DNA of 64,000 nucleotides from Alphaproteobacteria bacterium. GTDB lineage: Bacteria; Pseudomonadota; Alphaproteobacteria; Micropepsales; Micropepsaceae. This document shows positions 43,669 to 53,194 of the stretch, piece by piece (within the stretch, counting starts at the first letter, position 1; every line of letters begins with the position of its first letter). The notes under the pieces are model-generated. The model was not told the DNA's origin. It searched no databases and saw only the letters and a list, made by a program, of their open reading frames with translations. Location of the stretch: assembly GCA_003158585.1 (NCBI GenBank), contig PMKE01000067.1:29574-93573 (forward strand), read 5' to 3'. The translations under genes and the position numbers were made by a program.

Positions 43669-44679
43669 ATGCGTCCGGCGAATGTCAAAGCGTTTCCTCA
43701 GCCGTCTTCGCGGGTCAACGGCGATCTGGCCGTGGCGCGGCGCGTCTTCGAAAGCGCGGGCGAGGCCGTGAAGACGTTGTCGGCGTCGCTGGGCGCCGAG
43801 TTCACCCGCGCGGTGGAGACGCTTCTGGCCGTCAAGGGACGCGTCATCGTCAGCGGCATCGGCAAGTCGGGCCATATCGCCCGCAAAATCGCCGCGACGC
43901 TCGCCTCCACCGGCACGCCTGCGCATTTCGTGCATCCCTCCGAGGCGAGCCACGGCGATCTCGGCGAGGTGACGCGGCAGGACGCCGTGATAATTCTCTC
44001 CTGGCGCGGCGAGAGCTCCGAGCTTTCCGACCTTATCGTTCATGCCAAGCGGTTTCGTATTCCGTTGATCGGCATGGGCTGCAATCCCGAGTCGACGCTG
44101 CTCAAGGCGGCGGACGTGGCGCTGGTGCTGCCGAAGGTGCGCGAGGCCTGCCCGATGGGGATGGCACCCACCACCTCCACGACCCTGATGCTGGTGCTTG
44201 GCGACGCGCTGGCGGTGGCGCTGATGGAGCGCCGCGATTTCTCGACCAACGAATACCGCAACCTGCATCCCGGCGGCTCGCTGGGGCGGGCGATGATCCG
44301 CGTCTGCGACCTGATGCACGGTCCGGACGAGCTGCCGCTGGCGCAAGAGGGTGCCTCGCTGCGCCAGGCCCTTACCATCATGGGAAAGTACAAATTCGGC
44401 TGCATCGGCCTGACGGACAAGAAGGGCGCGCTGGTCGGCATCATCACCGACGGCGACCTGCGCCGCCATATGGACCGCGATCTGCGCCAGGCGAAGGCGG
44501 CCGACGTGATGACGCGCAATCCCAAGACCGTGCGCGCCGATCTGCTGGCGGCCGAAGCCATCGCGCTGATGAACGAGAAGAAGATCACGCAGCTCTTCGT
44601 ATTCGAAGCCAAGGGCCGCTCGCAGAAGCCGGCCGGCATCCTGCACATCCACGATTGCCTGCGCGCGGGGCTGAAATGA
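43669..44679 (+). CDS. kdsD: Arabinose-5-phosphate isomerase (KdsD/KpsF)
   Basis: A 336-residue protein with a SIS sugar isomerase domain (about 30-180: GRVIVSGIGKSGHIARKIAA, STGTPAHFVHPSEASHGDLG, MGMAPTTSTTLMLVLGDALA) and two CBS domains at the C-terminus (VCDLMHGPDELPL, GIITDGDLRRHM, VMTRNPKTV, ITQLFVF). It converts ribulose-5-phosphate to arabinose-5-phosphate for Kdo synthesis in lipopolysaccharide. ATG 43669 has AAGGG 8 bases upstream. It overlaps lptC by 4 bp and heads a lipopolysaccharide-export operon. Confidence 0.94.
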   Translation: MRPANVKAFPQPSSRVNGDLAVARRVFESAGEAVKTLSASLGAEFTRAVETLLAVKGRVIVSGIGKSGHIARKIAATLASTGTPAHFVHPSEASHGDLGEVTRQDAVIILSWRGESSELSDLIVHAKRFRIPLIGMGCNPESTLLKAADVALVLPKVREACPMGMAPTTSTTLMLVLGDALAVALMERRDFSTNEYRNLHPGGSLGRAMIRVCDLMHGPDELPLAQEGASLRQALTIMGKYKFGCIGLTDKKGALVGIITDGDLRRHMDRDLRQAKAADVMTRNPKTVRADLLAAEAIALMNEKKITQLFVFEAKGRSQKPAGILHIHDCLRAGLK

Positions 44680-45386
44680 CGCGGGAAACCGAGGTCCGCA
44701 GCGCGGTTGCCCAACCGCTCGAACCGCCGCCGGCGCCCGCCCCGCACTCGCTCAGGGACTGGACGGAGAAGCGCCGCACCACGGCGAAGGAAGCGCTGCG
44801 CTACACGCGCTTCGTGACCCTGATGAAGCGGCTGCTGCCGATCGCGGCGGTGGCGCTGTTGGCGTCGGTGATTGCCTATTCGGTCACTCCGAGGCGCCTG
44901 GAAAAGCTATCCGTCACCATGCAGCAGAGCGGCAACCTCGCCAACGACCTGACGATGACGAAGCCCCGTTTCACGGGGACAGACGGCAAGGGCAATCCTT
45001 TCACCGTCACTGCCGCGGAGGCGGTACAGGATCCCAAGAACCGCCATCGCGCCCAGTTGCGGCAGGTGGAAGCCGACATGCAATTCGACAGCCGGAACTG
45101 GCTGAACGCCACCGCCGGAAACGGCGCTTTCGACATCGACGCCGGAATCTTGAAGCTCACAGGCGGCATCTCTCTTTTCACCGACAGCGGCTACGAACTG
45201 CATACTGCGAGCGCCGACGTTTTTCTGAAGACCAACATCTTCGAGGGCGCCCAGCAGGTGACGGGTCACGGCCCGTTCGGCTCGCTCCGGGCCGACAGCT
45301 TCCATTTCGACCGCCTCAAGCGGCTGGTTAAACTCAACGGGCACGTCCACATGGTGATGTATCCCAAGAAGGCGAACAGGCGATGA
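44676..45386 (+). CDS. lptC: LptC, LPS export system inner-membrane protein
   Basis: A 236-residue bitopic protein. One membrane segment (about 53-70, LLPIAAVALLASVIAYSV) follows a Pro-rich cytoplasmic tail. The periplasmic beta-jellyroll includes MTKPRFTGTDGKGNPFTVTA, a typical LptC phrase, and VFLKTNIFEGAQQVTGHG. It receives LPS from LptB2FG and passes it to LptA. The start is the ATG in an ATGA overlap with kdsD; the end overlaps lptA by 4 bp. Confidence 0.9.
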   Translation: MTRETEVRSAVAQPLEPPPAPAPHSLRDWTEKRRTTAKEALRYTRFVTLMKRLLPIAAVALLASVIAYSVTPRRLEKLSVTMQQSGNLANDLTMTKPRFTGTDGKGNPFTVTAAEAVQDPKNRHRAQLRQVEADMQFDSRNWLNATAGNGAFDIDAGILKLTGGISLFTDSGYELHTASADVFLKTNIFEGAQQVTGHGPFGSLRADSFHFDRLKRLVKLNGHVHMVMYPKKANRR

Positions 45387-45898
45387 CGAGACGCTCGGCA
45401 ATATTGCTTGCAGTCGCGGCCTTCGCGCTGGCCGCCCAGGCGGCGGAGAATCCCTCGAATCCGATCTCCAAGGGCATGCTCGATCCGAATGCGCCGATCG
45501 AAGTGACGGCGGACAATTTCATCGCAGACGCGAATGCCAAGACGGGCGTCTATACCGGCAACGTCATCGTGCATCAGGGCGAGGTGCGCTTGCGCGCCAA
45601 CACGATGCGCGTCCACGTCGCCGACAACAAACCTGACATTATCTATGCGCAGGGAGCCGTCGTGATCGACGCGCCCTCCGGCGTCGCCACCGGCGACAGC
45701 GGCGTCTACAACGTGGGTCCGCGCATCATCACGTTGAAGGGCCGCGTCGTGCTGACGAAGGACAAGAACGTCATGCGCGGCCAGCAGCTCGTCGTGAATC
45801 TCATTACCGGTCTCGCCACGCTCGACGGCAAGGGAAGCACCGGCGGACGCGTCCAGGCGCTGTTCACGCCTAACGCGAATACCAGCGGAAATCACTAG
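45383..45898 (+). CDS. lptA: LptA, periplasmic LPS transport protein (OstA-like)
   Basis: A 171-residue protein with a signal peptide (SAILLAVAAFALAAQAAE) and one OstA/LptA domain: PIEVTADNFIADANAKTGVYTGNVIVHQGEVRLRAN is spread over about 35-75, then GPRIITLKGRVVLTKDKNVMRG. It forms the periplasmic bridge for LPS between LptC and LptD. Start and stop fit the lptC-lptA-lptB order, with a 40-bp gap before lptB. Confidence 0.92.
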   Translation: MTRRSAILLAVAAFALAAQAAENPSNPISKGMLDPNAPIEVTADNFIADANAKTGVYTGNVIVHQGEVRLRANTMRVHVADNKPDIIYAQGAVVIDAPSGVATGDSGVYNVGPRIITLKGRVVLTKDKNVMRGQQLVVNLITGLATLDGKGSTGGRVQALFTPNANTSGNH

Positions 45899-45938
45899 AT
45901 TTCACAGTTCCTTAAGCACAAACAGGCACAGTTCTCGC

Positions 45939-46730
45939 ATGGAAACGAACAAGGCAGCGACCCAGGAAACGGCCAATTCCGGCCTTCGTCCCCGCGTGGT
46001 GGAAGGCGGCAAGGGGCTGGTCGTGACGCGGATCGCCAAAAGCTACAACAAACGGCCCGTCGTGCGCTCGGTGAGCCTGTCGCTCAAGCGCGGCGAGGTG
46101 GTGGGGCTGCTGGGTCCGAACGGGGCGGGCAAGACAACCTGCTTCTACATGATTACCGGCCTTATTCCCGTCGATGCGGGCACCATCGAAGTGGACGGCT
46201 ACGACGTGACGCGCCTACCGATGTACCGCCGCGCGCGGCTCGGCATCGGCTACCTGCCGCAGGAAGCCTCGATCTTCCGCGGGCTGACGGCCGAGGAGAA
46301 CATCCGTGCCACCGCCGAACTGGTCGAACCCGAACCAGGGCTGCTGGAAGCTGCGGTGGAAGAGCTGCTGGCGGAATTCGGCGTCACCCATGTACGCAAC
46401 ACGCCGGCCATCGCGCTGTCGGGCGGCGAGCGGCGGCGCGTCGAGATCGCGCGCGCGCTGGCCACGCATCCCTCCTACATCCTGCTCGACGAGCCGCTGG
46501 CCGGTATAGATCCCATCGCGGTGAACGAAATCCGCGGACTGGTGAAGCATCTCAAGGACCGCGGCGTCGGCGTTCTCATTACCGACCACAACGTCCGCGA
46601 CGCCCTCGACATCATCGACCGCGCCTACATCCTGCACGACGGCCAGGTGCTCAGGGAAGGCACGCCGGACGACATCGTCGCCGACCGCGACGTGCGCCGC
46701 GTCTATCTCGGGGAGCGGTTCACGCTATGA
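45939..46730 (+). CDS. lptB: LptB, LPS export ABC transporter ATPase
   Basis: A 263-residue ABC ATPase. Walker A is GPNGAGKTT, the Q-loop region is GYLPQEASIFRGLT, the signature is ALSGGERRRVEIARAL, Walker B is YILLDEPLAGID and the switch His is in ITDHNVRD. GIGYLPQEASIFRGLTAEEN is a hallmark of LptB. It powers LPS extraction with LptF/LptG, which are encoded elsewhere. An N-terminal extension of about 30 residues is longer than in E. coli. Confidence 0.96.
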   Translation: METNKAATQETANSGLRPRVVEGGKGLVVTRIAKSYNKRPVVRSVSLSLKRGEVVGLLGPNGAGKTTCFYMITGLIPVDAGTIEVDGYDVTRLPMYRRARLGIGYLPQEASIFRGLTAEENIRATAELVEPEPGLLEAAVEELLAEFGVTHVRNTPAIALSGGERRRVEIARALATHPSYILLDEPLAGIDPIAVNEIRGLVKHLKDRGVGVLITDHNVRDALDIIDRAYILHDGQVLREGTPDDIVADRDVRRVYLGERFTL

Positions 46731-46795
46731 GCGAGGTGAGAGCACGCCCGTTCGTATGCTCTCCTGCCGGCCGGGGGGGAGAGGAGGTGGCATAG

Positions 46796-48307
46796 ATGGC
46801 CGTCTCCCAACGCCTCGAACTCCGCCAGGGCCAAACCCTGGTCATGACGCCGCAGCTCCAGCAGGCGATCAAGCTGCTGCAACTGTCGAACGTCGAGCTT
46901 TCGGAATTCTGCGAGCAGGAGCTGGAGAAGAATCCGCTGCTCGAACGCGACGATTCTCAGCCCGTCGAAGCCGAGCGCGAAGCGCCGCAGCCCGAGGCCG
47001 CGGCCGAGCCGCTGGAAGACACACTGGCGCGCGACGACTTCACCAAATGCCAGGACATGGATGCTTCGAGCGACGATCTTTACGACGGCGCCGAAGCCCC
47101 GCAGACTGCCGCCCCGATCACCCCGCTCGCCGATTGGACCACGCTGCGCTCCACGCAGCGCTTCGAAGGCGACGAAGACCTCCTGGAATCCACCGTTGCC
47201 GAAGGCGGCTCGCTCAAGGACCACCTTCACGAACAGCTCTCCATCGCGGCGCTGGACCACGACAAGCGGCTGATCTGCGTGGCGCTGATCGACGCCGTGG
47301 ACGAAGCGGGCTATCTGCGCGTCGACATTGACGAACTGGCGGAGCGGCTGGGCGCGGACAAGGCGGCGGTCTGCGAAACGCTTGCCGTGCTGCAAGGCTT
47401 CGAGCCGGTCGGCGTCGGTGCGCGCGACCTGGCGGAATGCCTGGCGCTGCAGCTCAAGGACAAGGACCGCTACGACCCGGCGATGGCGACGATGATCGCC
47501 CATCTCGATCTGGTGGCCAGGCGCGACACGGCGCAGTTGGCGCAGCTCTGCGGTGTGGACGCGGCCGACATCGCCGACATGCTGACGGAAATCCGCGACC
47601 TGTCACCCAAGCCCGGCCTGGCATTCAGCTCGGAGACGGTGCAGCCCGTGGTGCCGGACGTACTGGTGCGCGTTGGCCCCGACGGCGGCTGGCACATCGA
47701 ATTGAATTCGGAGACGCTGCCGCGGCTGCTGATCAATTCGCGCTACTACGCGAAAGTCGCGGCGCACGCTCGCGACAAGGAAGCCAAGACCTATCTCACC
47801 GACTGCCTCAACAACGCCAACTGGCTGGTGAAGAGCCTCGACCAGCGCGCGCGGACGATCCTCAAGGTGGCGACCGAGATCGTGCGCCAGCAGGACGGGT
47901 TCCTCACCTACGGGGTGCGGCACCTGCGGCCGTTGAACCTGCGTACGATTGCCGATGCGATCAGCATGCATGAATCGACCGTGAGCCGCGTCACCTCCAA
48001 CAAATACGTCTCGACGCCGCGCGGCCTGTTCGAACTCAAATACTTCTTCACGGCCGCCATCCAGTCCCTGGACGGCGCCGAATCGCATTCCGCAGAGGCG
48101 GTCCGCGACCGCATCCGCGAGATGGTCGAGCGCGAAGATTCGCGCGAGGTCCTGTCCGACGACCGTATCGTCGCACTCCTGACCGCGGATGGTGTGAACA
48201 TTGCGCGGCGCACGGTAGCCAAGTACCGGGAAGCCATGCGAATCCCCTCCTCGGTTGAACGGCGCAGACTCAAAAGCGCGGAATCCGCCAATACGGCCAT
48301 TCGCTGA
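46796..48307 (+). CDS. rpoN: RNA polymerase sigma-54 factor
   Basis: A 503-residue sigma-54. Region I is Gln-rich (LRQGQTLVMTPQLQQAIKLL), followed by an acidic region II (about 55-110). The core-binding domain spans about 120-300, with VGARDLAECLALQL. The DNA-binding part has LRTIADAISMHESTVSRVTSNKY and the C-terminal RpoN box ARRTVAKYREAM. It recognises -24/-12 promoters such as the two near 40.8 and 42.7 kb and needs an activator such as PrsR. The gene order lptB-rpoN-ptsN is the usual one. Confidence 0.97.
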   Translation: MAVSQRLELRQGQTLVMTPQLQQAIKLLQLSNVELSEFCEQELEKNPLLERDDSQPVEAEREAPQPEAAAEPLEDTLARDDFTKCQDMDASSDDLYDGAEAPQTAAPITPLADWTTLRSTQRFEGDEDLLESTVAEGGSLKDHLHEQLSIAALDHDKRLICVALIDAVDEAGYLRVDIDELAERLGADKAAVCETLAVLQGFEPVGVGARDLAECLALQLKDKDRYDPAMATMIAHLDLVARRDTAQLAQLCGVDAADIADMLTEIRDLSPKPGLAFSSETVQPVVPDVLVRVGPDGGWHIELNSETLPRLLINSRYYAKVAAHARDKEAKTYLTDCLNNANWLVKSLDQRARTILKVATEIVRQQDGFLTYGVRHLRPLNLRTIADAISMHESTVSRVTSNKYVSTPRGLFELKYFFTAAIQSLDGAESHSAEAVRDRIREMVEREDSREVLSDDRIVALLTADGVNIARRTVAKYREAMRIPSSVERRRLKSAESANTAIR

Positions 48308-48501
48308 TTTCAAGCGTTGACAACGAAAAAAGTGCGGACTAATGGTCCGCGCCCTCCGAAAGAGGCCCCGGCGATGCGCAGCTTTTGGGACGCAAAAGAG
48401 CCATGCAGCGGGCAATCAGAAGACGCAACGAAAGTACCGGTTAATACGTTCGGATAGGTGTGTCCGCCGAACCAGTGCATAACAGTAACCATAGGGCCGT
48501 C
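48308..48501. other. rpoN-ptsN intergenic gap lacking hpf
   Basis: In most proteobacteria a ribosome hibernation factor gene (hpf/raiA, about 300-600 bp) lies between rpoN and ptsN. Here the gap is only 194 bp. Neither strand encodes a recognisable remnant. The gap is AT-rich at its left end and may hold the ptsN promoter. Confidence 0.55.
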
Positions 48502-48981
48502 ATGCAAATCGCAGACCTGCTTAGCCCCGAAGGCGTCGTTTCGGCCCTCAAGGTCAAAGACAAGAGCAAGGCCCACCTTCTTCAGGAGCTGGCGGAACGG
48601 GCGGCGCCTCTGGCGAAGATGCCGGCAAAGCGCATCCTCGAGACCCTGGTCGAACGCGAGCGGCTCGGTACGACGGGAGTGGGACAGGGAATAGCGATTC
48701 CGCACGGCCGTCTCGGCGACATCAAGAAGATCATCGGCGTGTTCGCACGGCTGGAGACGCCGATCGAATACGAAGCGGTGGACAACCAGCCCGTCGATCT
48801 CGTGTTCATGCTGCTGGCGCCCGAAGGCGCAGGCGCCGATCACCTGAAAGCGCTGGCGCGTGTCTCGCGTCTCTTACGGAACCAGACGTCGTGCGAAAAG
48901 CTGCGCAGCGCGGCTACCGCCGAGGCGTTGTACGCCATCCTCACCGAACCGCCGGCGAATTCGAATTCGGTCGCCGCCTGA
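48502..48981 (+). CDS. ptsN: PtsN, nitrogen PTS EIIA component
   Basis: A 159-residue EIIA-Ntr. The start is MQIADLLSPEGVVSALKV, a characteristic opening. The phosphorylated His68 sits in TGVGQGIAIPHGRLGDI. VDLVFMLLAPEGAGADHLK follows. It receives phosphate from NPr and regulates potassium, nitrogen and envelope functions. ATG 48502 is chosen; a GTG at 48460 would add 14 unrelated residues. Confidence 0.95.
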   Translation: MQIADLLSPEGVVSALKVKDKSKAHLLQELAERAAPLAKMPAKRILETLVERERLGTTGVGQGIAIPHGRLGDIKKIIGVFARLETPIEYEAVDNQPVDLVFMLLAPEGAGADHLKALARVSRLLRNQTSCEKLRSAATAEALYAILTEPPANSNSVAA

Positions 48982-49263
48982 AATTCTCCACGCCAAGTGC
49001 CGCCCGATCGTTCTTCGCGAACGCCTCTCCGGCTTCGTGACATGGGTATCTGTTAATTCTTGTGGCGGTGTAACGGCGTAAGTAGGCGTTGGGGGGCGTG
49101 GTACGATATTGCGAGTGACGCGCAGCCGAGATTTATGACAGCCGTTCCTTTCTCGGTGCGAACATCTTCTGCCGCCGTCTCGACATTGCTACAGCCGCTT
49201 CATGCGGTGTATCAACGGGTTCGCGTGTTTGAGTCTCCGAAACCACACACAACGAGGTGGGAC
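48982..49263. other. Gap of 282 bp between ptsN and UPF0182 gene
   Basis: No gene is evident. The frame of the following protein stays open through most of it, but the encoded residues are not membrane-like, whereas the conserved start is the TTG at 49264. Direct inspection shows no strong hairpin with a T-run. Confidence 0.4.
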
Positions 49264-52053
49264 TTGACGCCTAGATCCAGGATCATTGCTGTCGTAATCG
49301 CCGTGGCCGCCTTCGGCCTGATCGCGCTCGGCCTGACGGCCAGTTTTCTGGTCGATTGGAGCTGGTTCGCCTCGCTCGGCTATGTCGAGGTCTTCTGGAC
49401 GACGGTGAGCGCCAAGATTGCCGTTTTCCTGGCGGTGTTTGCCGCCAGTGCAGCCGTCTTCTATGCGAACGGGGCGGTGGCGCAGAAGCTTGCGGGGGTT
49501 CGCAAGACCTTCCGGACGGTCCCGTCGCCTTGGGATAATCTGGAGGGCGTGACGCCGCCCGTGCTGATCGAGCGGCTGTACCGCAACTTCCCCTGGCGCG
49601 TCATTATCCTCGCGGCCTCGCTCGGCCTCGGCCTCTTGGTGGCTCTGGGCGAGATGGGAAGCTGGAGCGTTGTGCTCCGGTATCTCTATCAGGTTCCTTA
49701 CGGACAGACCGATCCGATGTTCGGCAAGGACATCGGGTTCTACCTCTTCTCGCTGCCGCTCTATATCGAAGTGAAGGGCTGGCTGCTTTTCACGCTCGGC
49801 CTCAGCGCATTGCTCGCAGCCGCACTCTATTGGGTGCACGGCGCCGTCGCGTTCGACAACCAGCGCCGTTACATCGCCCCCGCGGTGGTGGCGCACGCCT
49901 CGGTGCTGCTCGGGATTTATCTCGCGGTAAAGGCCTGGGGCTATTGGCTCGATCGCTACATGCTGGTGTTCGGCGACAACGACGTCGTGGTGGGCGCCAG
50001 CTTCACGGACGTCAATGTCGGCCTGCCGATGCTGTGGCTGCTGATCGCGCTCTCGATCGCCGCAGCGATTATCTGTTTCCTGAACCTCCGCAACCGCGGG
50101 ATCCGTACGCCCCTCATCGCCGTGGCGGCGGTTTTCGGTGTTGCGATCCTCGTTCTGCCCCTGGTCACGGGCCTCTACCAGCGCGTCTATGTCAAGCCAA
50201 ACGAACTCGGCTTCGAAGCGCCGTACATCGCGCGCAACATCGCCATGACGCGCAAGGCTTACAATCTCGAAAACATCGAGGTCAAACCGTTCGTCGTCGA
50301 GGAATCGCTGGACTATGCCGCGCTTCAGAACAACCAGTCGACGGTCGATAATATCAGGCTGTGGGACTGGCAACCACTGCTCGACTCCTATGCGCAGCTT
50401 CAGGAGATCAGGACCTACTACAAGTTCCACGACGCCGACATCGACCGCTACTGGCTGAACGGCCGCTATCAGCAGGTGATGACCTCGCCGCGCGAACTCG
50501 AACCGTCGCTGCTGCCGGAGAACGCGCAGACCTGGGTCAACCTGCATGTGCTGTTCACCCACGGCAACGGCGTGGTGATGTCACCCGTGACGCAGACCAC
50601 GCCCGAAGGCCTGCCGAAGCTCTACCTGCAAGACATTCCCCCGGTGGCGACCGGCGGGCCCGCCGTGACCGAGCCGCGCATCTATTTCGGCGAGAGCCCG
50701 GATTCCTACGTCATCGTCAAGGGATCGACGCCGGAGTTCGATTATCCGAAGGGCGACAAGAACGTCTATGCGGCGTACCGCGGCGCCGACGGCGTGCCGA
50801 TCGGCAGCTTCGCCAAGCGCATCCTGTTCGCCTGGTATTACGGCGATATCAACATCCTGCTCAGCCAGTACATCACCGGCGACAGCCGCATCATGTTCCG
50901 CCGCAACATCCAGCAGCGCGTGCGGGAGATCGCGCCCTTCCTGCGGCTCGATGCCGACCCCTATATCGTGGTCAGCGGCGGGCACCTCTACTGGATTCAG
51001 GACGCCTACACGACCAGCACCTGGTTCCCGTATTCCAAGGCGACCGAGGACGGGTCCGCGAACTACATCCGCAACGCCGTCAAGATCACGGTCGACGCCT
51101 ATGACGGGACGATAACCTTCTATGTCGCCGACCCTGCCGACCCCATCGTGGCGACCTACGCGAAGATTTTCCCGGGCCTGTTCCAGCCGATCAAGGCGAT
51201 GCCGGCCGATCTGCACAAACACATCCGCTATCCCGAGGACCTCTTCCAGCTCCAGGCGGAGATCTACCGTTCCTACCACATGGACGCGCCTGAGGTGTTC
51301 TACAACCGGGAAGACCTCTGGCAGTTCCCGCGCCAGCCGACCAGCGTCGACGACACCGGGCAAACCAAGATGGAGCCGTATTTCATCAACATCCGGCTTC
51401 CCGGCGAGAAGCAGACCGAGTTCGTGCTGATGCTGCCGATGGTGCCCAGCCAGCGCGAGAACATGATCGCCTGGATGGCGGCGCGCTGTGACCAGCCCGA
51501 TTACGGCAAGCTGATCGTCTACACCTTCCCCAAGGAGAAACTGGTCTACGGCCCGTTCCAGATCCAGGCGCTCATCAACCAGAACACGGACGTCTCGCAG
51601 CAGATATCGCTGTGGAACCAGATGGGATCGCGCGTCATCCGCGGCAACCTGCTGGTCGTGCCGATCGAGAATTCGCTGCTCTACATCACGCCGCTTTATC
51701 TGCGTGCCCAGTCGGGCCAGTTGCCCGAACTCAAGCGCGTCATCGCGGTATACGGCGGCAAGGTGGTGATGGAGGAGACGCTAGGAGCTGCGCTCGCCGC
51801 ACTGTTCAAAGCACCGGCCTCTGCGCCCGAAGCGTCGCAGCCGCAAAACTTTGCGGTACCGGCACCCGCCGCGCTTGGACCGCTGTCGGACGCGGCGCGC
51901 GCGGCGCTCGACCACTACCGGCGAGCCGTCGACAAGCTCAAGGCGGGGGACTGGGCCGGTTTCGGGGCGGAACTGGATGCGATGCGTCCTTTGCTCGAAC
52001 AGATGAACAAGGCGGCATCGGCACCGGGAAAGCCCCAAGACCGACAGCACTGA
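49264..52053 (+). CDS. UPF0182 family membrane protein
   Basis: A 929-residue protein. Residues 1-300 contain about seven membrane segments (IIAVVIAVAAFGLIALGLTA, IIILAASLGLGLLVALG region, LPMLWLLIALSIAAAIICFL). A very large extracytoplasmic domain follows, with family phrases such as GFEAPYIARNIAMTRKAYNL, NIRLWDWQPLLDSYAQLQEI, YYKFHDADIDRYWLNGRYQQ and IDYPKG-like motifs. The TTG at 49264 is preceded by GAGGTG at a good distance and gives the conserved beginning (TPRSRII). The function of UPF0182 is unknown. The C-terminal 100 residues are Ala-rich and probably helical. Confidence 0.9.
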   Translation: MTPRSRIIAVVIAVAAFGLIALGLTASFLVDWSWFASLGYVEVFWTTVSAKIAVFLAVFAASAAVFYANGAVAQKLAGVRKTFRTVPSPWDNLEGVTPPVLIERLYRNFPWRVIILAASLGLGLLVALGEMGSWSVVLRYLYQVPYGQTDPMFGKDIGFYLFSLPLYIEVKGWLLFTLGLSALLAAALYWVHGAVAFDNQRRYIAPAVVAHASVLLGIYLAVKAWGYWLDRYMLVFGDNDVVVGASFTDVNVGLPMLWLLIALSIAAAIICFLNLRNRGIRTPLIAVAAVFGVAILVLPLVTGLYQRVYVKPNELGFEAPYIARNIAMTRKAYNLENIEVKPFVVEESLDYAALQNNQSTVDNIRLWDWQPLLDSYAQLQEIRTYYKFHDADIDRYWLNGRYQQVMTSPRELEPSLLPENAQTWVNLHVLFTHGNGVVMSPVTQTTPEGLPKLYLQDIPPVATGGPAVTEPRIYFGESPDSYVIVKGSTPEFDYPKGDKNVYAAYRGADGVPIGSFAKRILFAWYYGDINILLSQYITGDSRIMFRRNIQQRVREIAPFLRLDADPYIVVSGGHLYWIQDAYTTSTWFPYSKATEDGSANYIRNAVKITVDAYDGTITFYVADPADPIVATYAKIFPGLFQPIKAMPADLHKHIRYPEDLFQLQAEIYRSYHMDAPEVFYNREDLWQFPRQPTSVDDTGQTKMEPYFINIRLPGEKQTEFVLMLPMVPSQRENMIAWMAARCDQPDYGKLIVYTFPKEKLVYGPFQIQALINQNTDVSQQISLWNQMGSRVIRGNLLVVPIENSLLYITPLYLRAQSGQLPELKRVIAVYGGKVVMEETLGAALAALFKAPASAPEASQPQNFAVPAPAALGPLSDAARAALDHYRRAVDKLKAGDWAGFGAELDAMRPLLEQMNKAASAPGKPQDRQH

Positions 52054-52062
52054 CCGGCAGTC

Positions 52063-52806
52063 CTACTGTCGTGGGGTGACATTCAGGCGAGCCGTGAATA
52101 CCGTCTTGCCGTCGCGCGTGCGCCTGCCCTGGAACGGACAGGGAGCCGACGGCGAGAATTCGCCGCGCTCGATCTCCACTATGTCGCCCACCAGCGTCTC
52201 GGAGAGGAAATTGACCTCGTATTCCTCGATCCGGATGCCTGCGTGCTCTTCTGGAGTCAACGAGTCCACGATCCACTGCGCATAGCGCGTGTTGTTGACG
52301 TGTCCGTTGACATCGAGGTCGCTGTTGCGCACCTGGAACGTCGCCGCCGGTTTCAGGCCGGTCTGCGGCGCGATCTTTCCGGCCTCGATGGCGAGGCAGC
52401 CTTCGGTCCGGGCATTCTTGCGGAAAGCTTCGCGATCTATTTTCGTCGGACGGCGCGTCTGCGCGTCGATAATCAGCCAGCTTGTGGAGCATTCGCCGAA
52501 CTTGCGGTCGCCAGCCACGATCTCGAACTCGCGTATCGCCATCGCACCGACCACGCCGCGCGGCCAGGTCCGGACCTCGACCACGTCGCCCCACACGGGC
52601 CAATCCGCCATGACGAGTTTCTGGCGGACCAGGACCCAGGCCGTTCCTGTCTCGACCAGCGCTTCATAACCCCAGCCAAGATGCTTGGCGTGCAGCCAGG
52701 CGATGTCCTGCAGCAGGTTGAGCAGGCCGAAAAGGCCGAGCCGCTTCTGGTCGTCCAGCACAATGGTGTTGACGTCGTATGTCCGGGTCCAGATCGTTTG
52801 CTTCAT
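52063..52806 (-). CDS. Acyl-ACP thioesterase (FatA-like double hotdog)
   Basis: A 247-residue protein. The opening is TIWTRTYDVNTIVLDDQKRL, and FGLLNLLQDIAWLHAKHLGWG matches the first hotdog of bacterial FatA/BAAT-type thioesterases. RNSDLDVNGHVNNTRYAQWIVD holds the Asp/Asn/His catalytic set of the second hotdog. It should release fatty acids from acyl carrier protein. ATG 52806 is chosen; upstream in-frame codons add 20 residues of unrelated composition. It converges on the UPF0182 gene with a 9-bp gap. Confidence 0.88.
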   Translation of the reverse strand: MKQTIWTRTYDVNTIVLDDQKRLGLFGLLNLLQDIAWLHAKHLGWGYEALVETGTAWVLVRQKLVMADWPVWGDVVEVRTWPRGVVGAMAIREFEIVAGDRKFGECSTSWLIIDAQTRRPTKIDREAFRKNARTEGCLAIEAGKIAPQTGLKPAATFQVRNSDLDVNGHVNNTRYAQWIVDSLTPEEHAGIRIEEYEVNFLSETLVGDIVEIERGEFSPSAPCPFQGRRTRDGKTVFTARLNVTPRQ

Positions 52807-52890
52807 GGCGGCGTTCGGCAGGGGCGTTCGGGCAACGTCATTGGCCCAACTTCGCCGCCATGACAAGGACGCGCATCATCTCACCGCCCC

Positions 52891-52929
52891 AAAAAAACGA
52901 AAACCGGAGGCCGTGCCGGGCCTCCGGTT
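52891..52929 (-). terminator. Rho-independent terminator after DUF1150 gene
   Basis: The perfect 11-bp inverted arms AACCGGAGGCC and GGCCTCCGGTT enclose six bases. Reading leftward, the stem is followed by TTTTCGTTTTTTT. It lies 22 bp past the DUF1150 stop and ends the hsp20-DUF1150 transcript. Confidence 0.9.
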
Positions 52930-52951
52930 CAAGTTTGAGGGGGCCACAATG

Positions 52952-53194
52952 CTAGTGCAGGCTTACCGGCGTCAGTTCGTTTTGCACCGCGGCGCCGTAG
53001 GCGCTCGCCCAGGCGTCGGCGAACCCGATTACGCTGCCGTCGGCGGCGTGAACCACGTAAATCTTTCCGCCGGGGGGAAGTTCGATACCGGGCGGGATCA
53101 GGCCGAGGCGATGGGCTTCCGCGCTGTCCGTCGGCTTGATGTATGCGATCCGCTGCGCATCCACGGGAAACTCGAATTTTTCGTTCTCGGTCAT
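52952..53194 (-). CDS. DUF1150 family protein
   Basis: An 80-residue protein: FPVDAQRIAYIKPT, LPPGGKIYVVHAADGSVIGF and the C-terminal LTPVSLH are typical of DUF1150, a small alphaproteobacterial family usually next to a small heat-shock gene. It starts in an ATGA overlap with hsp20, so the two are translated together. Role unknown; possibly a co-regulated stress protein. A strong terminator follows. Confidence 0.9.
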   Translation of the reverse strand: MTENEKFEFPVDAQRIAYIKPTDSAEAHRLGLIPPGIELPPGGKIYVVHAADGSVIGFADAWASAYGAAVQNELTPVSLH

